Source of the DNA: Photobacterium kishitanii
Lineage (GTDB): Bacteria > Pseudomonadota > Gammaproteobacteria > Enterobacterales > Vibrionaceae
DNA length: 64,000 nucleotides
NCBI RefSeq assembly: GCF_003026355.1
Contig: NZ_PYON01000009.1
Location: 1 to 64,000 of the forward strand
Direction of reading: 5' to 3'
In this document: in pieces, positions 26,741 through 43,200 of the stretch
Position numbering within the stretch: the first letter of the stretch is position 1
How the letters are laid out: every line of letters begins with the position of its first letter
Notes under the pieces: generated by a model
What the model was told of the DNA's origin: nothing
Database searches by the model: none
Seen by the model: the letters and a program-made list of their open reading frames with translations, nothing else
Position numbers and translations under genes: made by a program

Positions 26741-28054
26741 TTAGCCTTGAGGCAATAACATTGCATTTTGAGCGACTAAGTGACTGTAGCTGTTTACTTG
26801 TCCAAGCTGTTGCTGTGCTTGTTGTTTAAACACGGTTTGAGCTGAGCCTGACAGCGAATGTGCTTGGGGTAAATCTACTGTTCGTGGATTTTGATGCTTA
26901 CCATTGACCAAGAATTCATAATGTAAATGAGGACCGGTAACTCGTCCGGTTCCACCTAAAGTACCAATGGTTTGTCCTTGTTTAATCCGTTGACCGCTTT
27001 TCACCATGCGTTTAGTCATATGAAGATATTTGGTGACATAGTTACCATTATGGCGAATGAAGACATAGTGGCCATTAAATTGGTTATAACCCGATTGCAT
27101 TACCACCCCATCACCAGCAGCCCAAATTGGCGTACCGACTGGGGCAACATAATCGGTACCACGGTGGGCTTTCACTTGCTTGGTTACTGGGTGTAAGCGA
27201 CGCGGATTAAAGTTTGAACTGACATAGCGAAAGTTAATGGGTGAGCGTAAAAATGCTTTACGCATCGCCTGACCATTTTTGTCGTAATATTTACCATCTT
27301 GATGACGTATGGCAGTAAATGTTTGTCCCATATTGGTAAACGTTGCTGCCAGAATATTGCCGTGATCAATTGGAGCACCATCGAGATAGTGTTGCTCAAA
27401 GAGCACTTCAAATTTATCGCCAGCTCGAATATCGAGTGCAAAATCAATATCCCATCCAAACAAAGCCGCGATTTCCATTATTTGATTAGCGGTTAAGCCT
27501 GCTTTATCGGCAGCATTCCAAAAACTGGAATCAATAGTTGCTTGAGCATAGTTTGTTTGAGTTTCAATCTGTTGCGTATCGATACTGGCGCTAAAATCAT
27601 CGCCATCAGCATCTCGTTTTACAACTAAAGTTTCAAGATTATTTAATGGCTGATGTAATTCGATTAGTTTACCTGAAGCATCAAAACCAAAATTTAAATT
27701 ATCCCCTGGACGTAGTGAGGCCAGCTGCTTGGTTTTATGACTGGTTGTGACGACTTGGTGTAATAGTCCGCTGTCTAAACCCACACTATTAAATGCGATA
27801 GCTAAACTTTCACCATTTTTGATGGTGTGAGTTTTCCATGCTAACTGCGAGTATGGTGCCAGCTCCGTTGTTGTTGCTGCTATTGGTGGTAAAACCAATG
27901 GGTAATGTTGGCCTAATTGGTATGTCGACTCAGTTGTTGCTGGTGGCTCTGCATAAATCTCAGGGGCCACAATCAAGGCAATAACCGCACTACCGATTAT
28001 CCCGATCAGTATTTTATTTATTCTTGGCATACGAGGTGAGGAGCTTCCATTCAT
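26741..28054 (-). CDS. M23 family metallopeptidase (MepM/YebA-like)
   Basis: About 437 residues. A signal-anchor or signal peptide (NKILIGIIGSAVIALIVAPEIYA) is followed by an OapA/LysM-like domain with HTIKNGESLAIAFNSVGL, a linker, and the LytM/M23 zinc domain near the C-terminus. Zinc ligands are H297 and D301 (HRGTDYVAP) and H378 in HLHYEF. The family cuts the D-Ala-mDAP crosslinks of peptidoglycan to allow wall growth. The start is uncertain: the frame opens further at a TTG to 28102, while ATGs at 28054 and eight codons later both lack a good ribosome site. Confidence 0.88.
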   Translation of the reverse strand: MNGSSSPRMPRINKILIGIIGSAVIALIVAPEIYAEPPATTESTYQLGQHYPLVLPPIAATTTELAPYSQLAWKTHTIKNGESLAIAFNSVGLDSGLLHQVVTTSHKTKQLASLRPGDNLNFGFDASGKLIELHQPLNNLETLVVKRDADGDDFSASIDTQQIETQTNYAQATIDSSFWNAADKAGLTANQIMEIAALFGWDIDFALDIRAGDKFEVLFEQHYLDGAPIDHGNILAATFTNMGQTFTAIRHQDGKYYDKNGQAMRKAFLRSPINFRYVSSNFNPRRLHPVTKQVKAHRGTDYVAPVGTPIWAAGDGVVMQSGYNQFNGHYVFIRHNGNYVTKYLHMTKRMVKSGQRIKQGQTIGTLGGTGRVTGPHLHYEFLVNGKHQNPRTVDLPQAHSLSGSAQTVFKQQAQQQLGQVNSYSHLVAQNAMLLPQG

Positions 28055-28357
28055 GACGGTATTAAATAAAAAATAAATAATATTAAGTGTAATGGGTTTC
28101 AATATAAGCAGCTATTGAAGTCCAAATATTCAAGATTATTTTTTTAAAATTTGTCGAGGCGACCAAAAAAGGTCATTTTTACAGCAGGGTTAAACCGAGG
28201 TAATCATGCTGTAAAGTATATTCTTATCTACTGAGAGCGGTTTTTTTTGTATAAGTTCATTTTGGAAAGCTTACTTTTTAGCTTTGATCGTTAGGGTCTC
28301 TGCTAAATTCAGTCTATCATCACAAATTGATGTTCATTTTTTTGACATAGACTGGCC

Positions 28358-28978
28358 ATGGAATCGATTCAACATATTATTACTGAACTCACGCCATTGC
28401 TGCAGCAATATGGCTATTATATTTTAGCGCTTGCGATAGCGGTTGAAGGCATGGGGATTCCCGCACCAGGGCAGTCATTATTAGTGGTAGCGAGCTTATT
28501 AGCGGCATCAGGAAAAATGTCACTACCTGCGGTACTCATGGTTGGCTGGAGCGCTAGCTTTATTGGTAATAGCATTGGTTACTTTATTGGGCGCCAATTT
28601 GGCCATGTGTTGACCCGTAAACAATGGATCAAACCAAAAACATTAACCAAGCTGCATGGCTTTATTGATCGTTATGGCATGCTAGGACTGATTATTAGTC
28701 GTTTTGTCGAAGGTATTAAACAATTTATGTGTATTGGCTGTGGTATTGCTGCCATGCCTGCAAAATTGTTTTTTACCGGTAACTTTTTAGCAGTGACAGT
28801 ATGGTTACTTGTTTTTGGTGTCGCTCCCGCTTATTTGCGTGATGAAGTTGCACCTATTTTAGCGTTTTACCATAAATACCAAACCCAATGTTGGGTGGTG
28901 GTTGCCGTTATCGTCGTTGCGATAATATGGTTGGTTTACCGTCGTTTTCAGCGTAACCGTGTTGTGATTGAAAAATAA
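28358..28978 (+). CDS. DedA family membrane protein
   Basis: A 206-residue VTT/DedA protein with the family motifs EGMGIPAPGQSLL, GNSIGYFIGRQFG and SRFVEGIKQFMCIGCGIAAMP, plus membrane helices at both ends. DedA proteins move or flip undecaprenyl phosphate or phosphatidylethanolamine and support proton-motive-force homeostasis; which substrate applies here cannot be read. The residues GMLGLIISRFVEGIKQF differ somewhat from E. coli YqjA and YghB. Single-gene unit with a strong terminator. Confidence 0.88.
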   Translation: MESIQHIITELTPLLQQYGYYILALAIAVEGMGIPAPGQSLLVVASLLAASGKMSLPAVLMVGWSASFIGNSIGYFIGRQFGHVLTRKQWIKPKTLTKLHGFIDRYGMLGLIISRFVEGIKQFMCIGCGIAAMPAKLFFTGNFLAVTVWLLVFGVAPAYLRDEVAPILAFYHKYQTQCWVVVAVIVVAIIWLVYRRFQRNRVVIEK

Positions 28979-28999
28979 TAGCTTGATTTAGTTATGATA

Positions 29000-29050
29000 A
29001 AAAAACCGCCATGGCTGTAACTCGAAAGAGTATCGCCATGGCGGTTTTTT
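29000..29050. terminator. Bidirectional terminator after the DedA gene
   Basis: AAAAAACCGCCATGGC (29000-29015) pairs exactly with GCCATGGCGGTTTTTT (29035-29050). The loop contains a small CTC-GAAA-GAG hairpin. A 16-bp stem with U-tracts on both strands serves the DedA gene and the convergent YadS-like gene. Confidence 0.93.
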
Positions 29051-29076
29051 ATTATCAATCGTTAACTTGCGGCTAT

Positions 29077-29688
29077 TTAATTACGTAGAGCAAAGGTTGG
29101 TAGTGAAAGGTTCCAACGAATAGCGGCTAAACGAATCGATAAGGTGGTGATAATGCCCATAATGGCAGCCATGGAAGGTAATACACCGAGAGATAAACTC
29201 AAGGTATGTACGACACCACCAATAATACAAGCAGTAGCATAAACTTCGGTACGGAAGATCATCGGTACTTCTCGACCTAATACATCACGAATAACCCCAC
29301 CACCACAGCCAGTGATAACTCCCATAATGACCGCAACTAATGGTGATGCGCCATAACGTAATGATTTTTCAACCCCGATAGCAACGAAGACTGCGAGTCC
29401 AATTGCATCGGCTACAGGTAGAAAATATCTTGGCATTCGTCGTGGTCGCTGAGTGGCAAGCATGGTGATAATACAGGTAATAAAAATCACCCATAAATAG
29501 TTGGTATCGTGAATCCAAAAAACGGGTGTTGCCCCTAATGCCATGTCCCTAATAGTGCCGCCACCAATAGCAGTAACACTTGCAAGTACGACTACACCAA
29601 AAGGATCCATCCGTAGCCGTCCAGCCATGAGTACTCCAGATGCGGCAAAAATCGCAGTGCCAAACATATCGAGAAAATAAATGAGCAT
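29077..29688 (-). CDS. YadS/TRIC-like membrane protein (UPF0126)
   Basis: A 203-residue protein of two repeated three-helix units, the pattern of prokaryotic TRIC channels. The glycine-rich repeat motif occurs twice: [14 protein letters not shown] and [18 protein letters not shown] homologues conduct monovalent cations in vitro; the physiological role in bacteria is open, with glycine or ion transport suggested. I start at the ATG at 29688, which gives the usual length; the frame is open upstream for 26 codons but that extension is not hydrophobic like the family. In Vibrio cholerae a homologue also neighbours btuF. Confidence 0.88.
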   Translation of the reverse strand: MLIYFLDMFGTAIFAASGVLMAGRLRMDPFGVVVLASVTAIGGGTIRDMALGATPVFWIHDTNYLWVIFITCIITMLATQRPRRMPRYFLPVADAIGLAVFVAIGVEKSLRYGASPLVAVIMGVITGCGGGVIRDVLGREVPMIFRTEVYATACIIGGVVHTLSLSLGVLPSMAAIMGIITTLSIRLAAIRWNLSLPTFALRN

Positions 29689-29813
29689 CTCTGTACCTAC
29701 AAGAATTAATGAAGTTGAGTAAAGCGGCTGAGATTGTACGAATAAATTCGCAAGGCACAACTGCAATTAAATGCTTTGTGAAGTTATTCACAGGGTTTAT
29801 AACAATATTGTGA

Positions 29814-30650
29814 TTAATGATCGTCTCGTACTTGATCGAGTAACGTGCAGACTTGCTTAATTGCCAGTAAAGTCCGTGGTGTAGGTCGGTTTAACCAATT
29901 AGCGTTAAGCTGATAAATATGGTGCTGTTTAACGGCAATTAATTGATGCTGCCATGGTGCCCATCGCTGTTGAGTCGTCGTGATGGGTTGTGGACTGAAT
30001 ATCACTTGAGGTTGGCGGACAACAACTTGCTCCTGGTTAATCAGTGGATAGGCGGCACGACTGTTAGCAAAAATGTTTTCACCGCCACAAAAGCGAAATA
30101 TTTGACTTGGCCAGCCTTTATCAGCAACGGTCATTAATGGTGCTGAACCAAGTTGGTAAAAATAACGCACTTTAGGCTTATTATGATTGGCTTGTTTTAG
30201 TTGTTGTAATTGGTGTTTAAATGCCGCTGCAGCTTGTAGTGCTGGTTGAGGTGAATCAGCATATTGACTAAGTTGTGCTAATGTTTTCGGTATATCAGCT
30301 AATGTTTTAGGATTGGAGTAAATGATTTTGATACCGAGCTGTTGTAAGCGAGCGAGTTCACGACTCGGGTTGCCACCTTGCCAAGCTAAAATTAAATCAG
30401 GTTTTAAAGCTAAAATACGCTCCATTTTAAGGCCACGATAATTAGCAACCCGTTCTAGTTGTTGGGCGGCTGGCGGATAGTCACTGTAGGCACTGGCTGC
30501 GATGAGTTTATCACCTAATCCTGCCGCATAAGCCATTTCAGTGGTGTGGGGTGATAAGCTGATAATGCGTTGAGTTTGTTGCGCTAAAGTGGAGGCGATA
30601 GCGGGAGTAATAGACGTTATAATCACTACTAACCAAAACAATAACCGCAC
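29814..30650 (-). CDS. btuF: Vitamin B12-binding periplasmic protein BtuF
   Basis: A 278-residue class III solute-binding protein with a signal peptide (residues 1-20, ending AIAS). Its two-lobe BtuF pattern shows [33 protein letters not shown] and [12 protein letters not shown]. It captures cobalamin or cobinamide for the BtuCD importer, which is not in this window. The start is a GTG sharing one base with the cbiB stop (TAGTG), so it should be translated by coupling. Placement next to cbiB supports a corrinoid substrate over haem or siderophore. Confidence 0.9.
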   Translation of the reverse strand: MRLLFWLVVIITSITPAIASTLAQQTQRIISLSPHTTEMAYAAGLGDKLIAASAYSDYPPAAQQLERVANYRGLKMERILALKPDLILAWQGGNPSRELARLQQLGIKIIYSNPKTLADIPKTLAQLSQYADSPQPALQAAAAFKHQLQQLKQANHNKPKVRYFYQLGSAPLMTVADKGWPSQIFRFCGGENIFANSRAAYPLINQEQVVVRQPQVIFSPQPITTTQQRWAPWQHQLIAVKQHHIYQLNANWLNRPTPRTLLAIKQVCTLLDQVRDDH

Positions 30651-31612
30651 TATAAAACTCCACAGAAAAAGTATAACAATAAGCTTTCAATTGTGACCCA
30701 TACATAGAGTCGTTGCGTCATTAATTGTTGTATTTGTGCAATATGTAGCGCTGCTGGGGTTATTTTTCCACCTAAGCGTGGCCGCACCATTTTGACATTA
30801 TTATAAATAGCAGGCCCTCCGAGTGATAATGCTAATTTGTGGCCAGTAGCGACTAATAGCCAGCCCGGACCGGGTAAATGCCAGTTTTCACCTTGTTGAC
30901 GTAAACCTTGAAGGGTAGTGCGACTATTTCGCCCTAAACAAATCAATAAGGCAAATAACCGTAATGGTACGATATCAAGTACCGCCGCGATACGTATCGC
31001 TGGACGACCAAAGACGACATATTGGGTGCGTGTTGGTGACCATGCTCGCGCAAGACTAATGGCTAAACGATATAATACCGCTGCGATACCACCGCCAATA
31101 GCATACCAAAATAATACCCCAACAACATGACGACCGTAGCTTAAAATAATGGTTTCAGCGCCTGCTTTACCTAAACCTAGCAGTGAAAGTACATCAGCAT
31201 TACGATTGATATGAGGATCAAGTAGTTGTCGGCACTGGTCTTTATTATTATTGCTATAGGCGTGATTAAATTGCTGACTGAGGCTAGCACTATGTTGCCA
31301 ATCAAGACTAAGCCATAAGAGTATTAGTTGAAATAGCGTTGGATACCATACCAATTGGCTGATCGCGAGTAATAGTACTAAGGCTGTTAACCACATTAAT
31401 GCCCAAGCCAAGTAACCGGCTAGTAACCGCTGTGAATGGTTTTCATGAGGATGGTTGACACGAGAGGCAATAAGTAACGCTAAACGGTGCCAGATACGTA
31501 ATGGATGCAGTTGATGCGGCACAGGGAGTAACCAATGTAATAACAAGGCTCCCCACAAAGCAAGCAGGGAGCTATTGGTCACCAATGAGGCGATAAATGC
31601 CGAAGTTGTCAT
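30650..31612 (-). CDS. cbiB: Adenosylcobinamide-phosphate synthase-type protein (CbiB/CobD)
   Basis: A 320-residue inner-membrane protein of the CbiB/CobD family, which attaches the aminopropanol arm to cobyric acid. Visible marks are [43 protein letters not shown] and the C-terminal segment [12 protein letters not shown]. Several membrane helices are spread along it. The rest of the de novo B12 pathway is not in the window, so a salvage role together with BtuF is likely. It overlaps btuF by one base and lies 27 bases after mtnN. Confidence 0.87.
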   Translation of the reverse strand: MTTSAFIASLVTNSSLLALWGALLLHWLLPVPHQLHPLRIWHRLALLIASRVNHPHENHSQRLLAGYLAWALMWLTALVLLLAISQLVWYPTLFQLILLWLSLDWQHSASLSQQFNHAYSNNNKDQCRQLLDPHINRNADVLSLLGLGKAGAETIILSYGRHVVGVLFWYAIGGGIAAVLYRLAISLARAWSPTRTQYVVFGRPAIRIAAVLDIVPLRLFALLICLGRNSRTTLQGLRQQGENWHLPGPGWLLVATGHKLALSLGGPAIYNNVKMVRPRLGGKITPAALHIAQIQQLMTQRLYVWVTIESLLLYFFCGVL

Positions 31613-31639
31613 CAGTAGTTATCATCTCATCAGTTTAAT

Positions 31640-32338
31640 TTAGTTTAACAATTCAACCATTTTAGCGACCATAATTGAAGAGCTTTGTGCTGCAAGTGGC
31701 AGGAACTCATCAAAGCTCATTGGTGATTCTTTGTCGGCAACATCAGAAATTGCGCGTACAACCACAAATGGTACTTTAAATTGGTGACAAGCTTGAGCAA
31801 TCGCTGCCGCTTCCATCTCAACCGCAACCACCGTTGGAAAATGAGTGCGAATAAAGTTTTGCTTTTCAGCTGAACACACAAAAGCATCACCAGTACAGAT
31901 CAAACCACGAACTGCGTGTGGTGGTTGGGGTAACGCGGCAAGTGCTTGCTCTGCAACTGACATTAATTTTTCATCAGATAGGAAAGCTGCTGGTTGTTGT
32001 GCCATTTGACCAATTTCGTAACCGAATGCAGTCACATCTGCATCGTGGTAACGAACTTCTGTTGAAATAACAACATCACCGACGTTTAAGCTTGATTCGA
32101 AACCGCCAGCAGAACCAGTATTAATCACAACATCAGGTTGAAAACTTTCAAGTAGAACTGCTGTACCTACTGCGGCAGATACTTTACCAATACCGGATTG
32201 CAGTAATGCTACATCGGCACCGTTAAGTTTGCCAGTGTAGATCGTACAACCGGCTTTGTTATGAGTTTCACAGTCAGTAAGTTGATCTTTAAGGATGGCA
32301 ACTTCTTGTTCCATCGCGCCAATAATGCCGATTTTCAT
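31640..32338 (-). CDS. mtnN: 5'-methylthioadenosine/S-adenosylhomocysteine nucleosidase
   Basis: A 232-residue nucleosidase (Pfs). It removes adenine from MTA, SAH and 5'-deoxyadenosine, feeding methionine recycling and AI-2 synthesis. Key residues are E12 in [11 protein letters not shown]176 in [12 protein letters not shown] and D199 in [10 protein letters not shown], matching E. coli E12, E174 and D197 with a two-residue insertion between. It heads an mtnN-cbiB-btuF run of genes. Confidence 0.97.
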   Translation of the reverse strand: MKIGIIGAMEQEVAILKDQLTDCETHNKAGCTIYTGKLNGADVALLQSGIGKVSAAVGTAVLLESFQPDVVINTGSAGGFESSLNVGDVVISTEVRYHDADVTAFGYEIGQMAQQPAAFLSDEKLMSVAEQALAALPQPPHAVRGLICTGDAFVCSAEKQNFIRTHFPTVVAVEMEAAAIAQACHQFKVPFVVVRAISDVADKESPMSFDEFLPLAAQSSSIMVAKMVELLN

Positions 32339-32453
32339 GAATGGTATCTCTTGTTAATGAGGGCACGGATAGTGCTGATATGACCAAGATTGTAGCATGA
32401 GCCATAATCATTATTCCAAAACTCTCGTGTCAACGGCTTTAATCGTTGTAAAT

Positions 32454-32484
32454 ACACAGCAGGTGCGAAGTGCAACTGCTGTGT
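32454..32484 (-). terminator. Likely terminator of the first gltBD operon
   Basis: ACACAGCAG (32454-32462) and CTGCTGTGT (32476-32484) form a 9-bp stem. A short inner stem (TGC with GCA) lies near the loop. It sits about 30 bases after the gltD stop. The tract after it on the minus strand is only moderately T-rich. Confidence 0.6.
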
Positions 32485-32513
32485 TGATGATGAGAGTTAA
32501 TCAATTAAGCGCT

Positions 32514-38401
<5,888 letters not shown>

Positions 38402-38798
38402 TGCAATTCTCCCTTGCTCCTGTTTGTTGTAAACAGTTTTACTGCAAAATGAAAATCAATATAGATTTCTCACTTTGCTTCCTACGATATTTCAAACTAA
38501 CTATAATTTACAAAAAGGTCAAATGTTGCTAACAAATGATATTTATGGCTGTTAAGCGGTTTTTATTAACTTTAAATACCTGAAATAAATCTATATTAGT
38601 TACAGCTATAAGTTTTTCAGTAGTGATAATAAAGCCATTACAGCTATGTTCTGAAGTGAAAATAGTACTAAACGTAGTGGTTGGTGACATTAATGTTATA
38701 AAGTTGTGTGGAGGGTAATCTTCTGAACTGTAATCAATAAAAAAGTCAGCTTCGATAAGCTGACTTTTGATTTTAGTAGAATCTAGTAACAATAAAGT
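38402..38798. other. Intergenic region between the two gltBD operons
   Basis: About 400 bases. It holds the terminator of the second operon at 38736-38768 and the promoter region of the first, which is AT-rich with no operator I can name. An 87-codon frame on the minus strand (38529-38792) reads straight through the terminator and is not credible. Confidence 0.6.
38736..38768 (-). terminator. Terminator of the second gltBD operon
   Basis: AAAAGTCAGCTT (38741-38752) and AAGCTGACTTTT (38757-38768) form a perfect 12-bp stem with loop CGAT. On the minus strand it is followed by further T residues (TTTTTTATTGA). It begins about 30 bases after the gltD stop. Confidence 0.92.
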
Positions 38799-40265
38799 TT
38801 ACGAAAGCATCAGTGAATCCGCTTTTGCTTCGAGGTTAGAGTTACCCATCAGGTAGCTATCAATCGCTCGTGCTGATTCGCGGCCTTCGTTAATACAACG
38901 TACCACAAGCGATTGTCCGGTACGCATATCACCTGCAGCAAATACACCTGATTGACTGGTTGCAAAATCTTGCGTGGCAACATTGCCGCGATCATCAAGT
39001 TTTATATTTAACTGCGCTAATACACCGGTTGGTTCTGGGTGTAGAAAACCCATCGCTAAAAAGGCCAGATCACACGCAATTATGCGCTCAGTTCCTGCTA
39101 CTTCTTCAAAGTGAGGTCTTTCACCGGGTTTTGCATCCTGCCAAGCAATATCAGCGATACGTAGCCCTTTGACATTACCGTTACCATCATCAATAAATTC
39201 TTTAGTAAGAATATTCCAATAACGATCACAACCTTCTTCATGAGAAGTCGATGTTTTCATGATCATTGGATATGACGGCCATGGTTGATTGGCTGGGCGT
39301 TGTTCTGGTGGTAATGGCATGATTTCAACTTGAGTGATACTTGCCGCACCATGGCGGTTTGAGGTGCCGACACAGTCAGAGCCTGTATCGCCACCACCAA
39401 TCACTACCACATGTTTATCTTGCGCATGCACCTCTGCTGTTTTGAGATCCATATTATTAGCGCGACGGTTATTTTGAGCTAAAAACTCCATCGCAAAATG
39501 AACCCCATTTAGCTCACGACCGGGAATCGGTAAATTACGCGGTACCGTAGAGCCACCCGTTAGCAAAATAACATCGAATTCTTGGCGCAACTGCTGAGCG
39601 TTAATAGCCACTCCGATATGGGCATTGACTTCAAATTTAACGCCAGCTTGCGCCATTAAGTCGATTTTACGATCAATAATATCCATGCCGAGTTTAAAAT
39701 CAGGAATGCCAAATCGTAGTAAACCACCGACTTTTTCATCGCGTTCAAACACTGTAACAGTATGACCAGCACTATTTAGCTGCTCGGCTGCTGATAAACC
39801 AGCAGGGCCTGAGCCAATAATGGCAATGGTTTTACCAGTGCGCGAACGTGGGATTTTTGGTTTGGCGTAACCTTCACGGTAAGCGGTTTCAACAATGGTT
39901 TTTTCAATGTTACAGATAGTAATTGGATCTTGATTGATGCCGAGCACACAGCCACTTTCACAAGGTGCTGGGCATACTCTACCGGTGAACTCTGGAAAGT
40001 TATTGGTTGAACTTAAAATATTCCACGCTTCTTCCCAGCTATCACGATAAACCGCATCATTAAATTCAGGAATGATGTTACCGATTGGGCAGGCGTTATG
40101 ACAAAACGGTACGCCACAATCCATACAACGTGATGATTGTTCTTGAATTTTTTCACCAAATTCATCATTAAGAACAAACTCTTTATTATCTTGAATACGA
40201 ACACTTGGATCTAGCTTACTTGGCAGTTCGCGACCAAATTCTAAAAATCCCGTAGGCTTACCCAT
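38799..40265 (-). CDS. gltD: Glutamate synthase small subunit, second type
   Basis: A 488-residue GOGAT beta subunit. Cluster cysteines are CMDCGVPFCHNAC and CPAPCESGC, the FAD loop IGSGPAGLSAAEQL and the NADPH loop IGGGDTGSDC. The N-terminus MGKPTGFLEFGRELP is the kind found in Pseudomonas, Bacillus and plant-type GOGAT, unlike the other GltD of this window. Its ATG overlaps the stop of its gltB by eight bases. It is followed by a strong terminator. Confidence 0.95.
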   Translation of the reverse strand: MGKPTGFLEFGRELPSKLDPSVRIQDNKEFVLNDEFGEKIQEQSSRCMDCGVPFCHNACPIGNIIPEFNDAVYRDSWEEAWNILSSTNNFPEFTGRVCPAPCESGCVLGINQDPITICNIEKTIVETAYREGYAKPKIPRSRTGKTIAIIGSGPAGLSAAEQLNSAGHTVTVFERDEKVGGLLRFGIPDFKLGMDIIDRKIDLMAQAGVKFEVNAHIGVAINAQQLRQEFDVILLTGGSTVPRNLPIPGRELNGVHFAMEFLAQNNRRANNMDLKTAEVHAQDKHVVVIGGGDTGSDCVGTSNRHGAASITQVEIMPLPPEQRPANQPWPSYPMIMKTSTSHEEGCDRYWNILTKEFIDDGNGNVKGLRIADIAWQDAKPGERPHFEEVAGTERIIACDLAFLAMGFLHPEPTGVLAQLNIKLDDRGNVATQDFATSQSGVFAAGDMRTGQSLVVRCINEGRESARAIDSYLMGNSNLEAKADSLMLS

Positions 40266-43200
40266 TGATGGCCTCCAACGTTTCCTTGTTTTGAGCGGCA
40301 GCTTGACGCTGTTGTAATACGGCTTTGTAATCCCTTGGCATCACTTTTCTCATCTGGTTGAGGTTCGACTCAAAGTTAGATAAGAACAGTTCTGCAACCG
40401 TACTACCTGTTAATTCAATATGTTTGGTTAGCATATCAAGTAGCAGTGCTTTATCTTCAGCTTCTATCGGGTCAAGATCGACTAATTCCGCATTGAGTTT
40501 AGTTTCAAAGTCACCAAATTGATCCCACACGTAGGCGACACCACCACTCATACCGGCGGCAAAGTTACGTCCTGTTTGACCAAGAATTATCGCGATTCCC
40601 CCCGTCATGTACTCACAACCGTGATCACCGATGCCTTCGACAATAACTTTTGCCCCAGAGTTACGGACACAGAAACGTTCACCAGCAAGACCACGAATGT
40701 AAGATTCACCTGAGGTTGCACCATAGAAACACACATTACCGACCACAATATTATCTTCAGCAATAATGTCGGATTGGTGATCTGGATAGAGTACCAATGT
40801 ACCGCCTGAGAGTCCTTTTCCCCAGTAGTCATTGGCATCGCCTTCAACGGTAAATTGCACCCCTTTAGCGAGAAATGCGCCAAAGCTTTGACCAGCAGAA
40901 CCGTTAAACTTGATGGTCATCGGTTGTGGTAAACCTTGGTCTTTATAAACCTTAGATATTTCATTTGATAACATGGTGCCGACACTGCGATCAGTATTGA
41001 TAATTGGCAGTTGTGCAGTAACAGTTTCACCCTTGGTCAGTGCAGGCTGTGCCAGTTTAATCAATGTACGGTCAAGGACGTTTTCTAGACCGTGATCTTG
41101 CTGACGTTGGTTATAAATACCGTCTTCAGCACGTGGTGGTTGAATATATAACACTGGACTGAGATCGAGGTTCTTGTATTTCCAATGGCCAATATCATCA
41201 CGCAGCTTTAATTTATGTGCTTGGCCAACCATTTCATCAATGGTACGGAAACCCAGTTCAGCCATCACTTCACGTAAACCTTGAGCCATATATTGGAAGA
41301 AAGTAACGACGTCTTCTACACGACCATCAAAACGTTCACGCAGGGTTTTGTTTTGAGTGGCGATACCAACAGGGCAAGTGTTTTTGTGACACTTACGCAT
41401 CATGATACAGCCTTCAACCACGAGAGCTGCTGTTGCAACGCCCCATTCTTCAGCGCCGAGTAGGGTCGCGATGGCAAGATCACGCGGGGTTTTCATTTGG
41501 CCATCAGACTGCACCACAATACGATTACGCAAACCATTTTTAAGCAGGGTTTGATGCGTTTCGGCTAAGCCAAGCTCCCACGGTAAACCGGTGTGACGAA
41601 TCGATGACATTGGTGATGCACCAGTACCGCCATCAAAGCCTGCAATTAACACTACATCAGCTTTGGCTTTGGCAACACCAGAGGCAATGGTACCCACACC
41701 AGCTTCTGATACTAATTTAACGTTAACACGACCTGCGCGGTTAGCGTTTTTCAAATCGTAGATCAGCTGCGCCAAATCTTCGATTGAGTAAATATCATGG
41801 TGAGGTGGCGGCGAAATTAAGCCAACCCCTGGCGTTGAGTGGCGGGTTGCACCAATCCAATCATCGACTTTATCACCAGGTAACTGACCACCTTCACCAG
41901 GTTTTGCACCTTGTGCCATTTTAATTTGCAATTCAGATGCATTGGTTAGGTAATAAGAGGTTACCCCAAAACGACCCGATGCAACCTGCTTGATTGCCGA
42001 ACGTTCCCAATCGCCATTATCTTTTTTATCAAAACGAATTGGGTCTTCACCACCTTCGCCGGAGTTAGATTTAGCGCCGATACGGTTCATGGCGACCGCT
42101 AAGGTTGAGTGGGCTTCATAAGAAATTGAACCAAAACTCATGGCACCAGTTGCGAAACGCTTGAGAATGTTTTCAATCGGTTCGACGTCATCAAGTGCAA
42201 TTGAACCCGCGGGATTGCTGACAAAATCTAGTTGGCTACGCAGGGTTGCTGCATTGTCACCTTGATCGTCGACCGCTTTGGCGTATAGCTTAAATTGAGC
42301 ATAATCTTTTTCGCGAGTCGATTGCTGTAACAATGAAATAGTTTCAGGGTTAAACAGGTGTTTTTCACCACGTTGTTTCCATTGATATACGCCGCCGACA
42401 TCGAGAATTTGCACTGGAATTTCACGAGTTGGGTAACCGACACGGTGACGTACCAGTACTTCTTGAGCGATGTCATCAATAGTTAGACCCTGAATACGAG
42501 TCACTGTACCTGTGAAGTATTTATCAACCACCGCTTTACTAATACCAAGAGCTTCAAAAATTTGTGCGCCATGGTAAGACTGTAAGGTTGAAATTCCCAT
42601 TTTAGAGAAAATCTTTAGTAGTCCGCCGTTAACGCCTTTACGGTAATTATCAAATAAAGTATCGGTAGGAAGCTCCGGATCGAGCTTACGTTTATACTGA
42701 AGATCAACCAGAGTTTCAGTGACTAAATAAGGGTTGATCGCATTAGCACCATAACCGATAAGAGTGGCAAAGTGATGAGTTTCACGTGCATCACCGGTTT
42801 CAACCACGATGTCACATTTAGCCCGTAGACCTTTACGGATCAAGTGATGATGAACAGCGCCAACGGCTAACATTGCAGGGATCGCGGCATGGTTAGAGTT
42901 CACCGCACGGTCTGTCAAAATAATGATCGAATAACCATCAATAACGGCATCTTCAGAATATTGACAAATACGCTTTAAAGCACGATCAAGCTTGCCTTGT
43001 TCGCCACTGGCACGGAATACAATATCCAGTGTTTTTGATTGCAGATGCTCATTATCAATCGCGCGAATTTTTTCTAATTCAGCATTGGATAGTACTGGTG
43101 ATTCAAGCTCGACTTTATGGCAATGCTCTGGTGTTTCAGTTAGCAGGTTTTGGTCTTTACCTAAATAAGTATTAAGCGACATCACCATTCGTTCACGAAT

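Noticed and set aside
31613-31639. Cobalamin riboswitch for the btuF/cbiB genes
   Set aside because: The gaps before cbiB and btuF are too short or absent, and no B12-box was seen upstream of mtnN.
38529-38792. 87-codon frame between the two gltBD operons
   Set aside because: It reads through the perfect terminator hairpin of the upstream operon and has no ribosome site.
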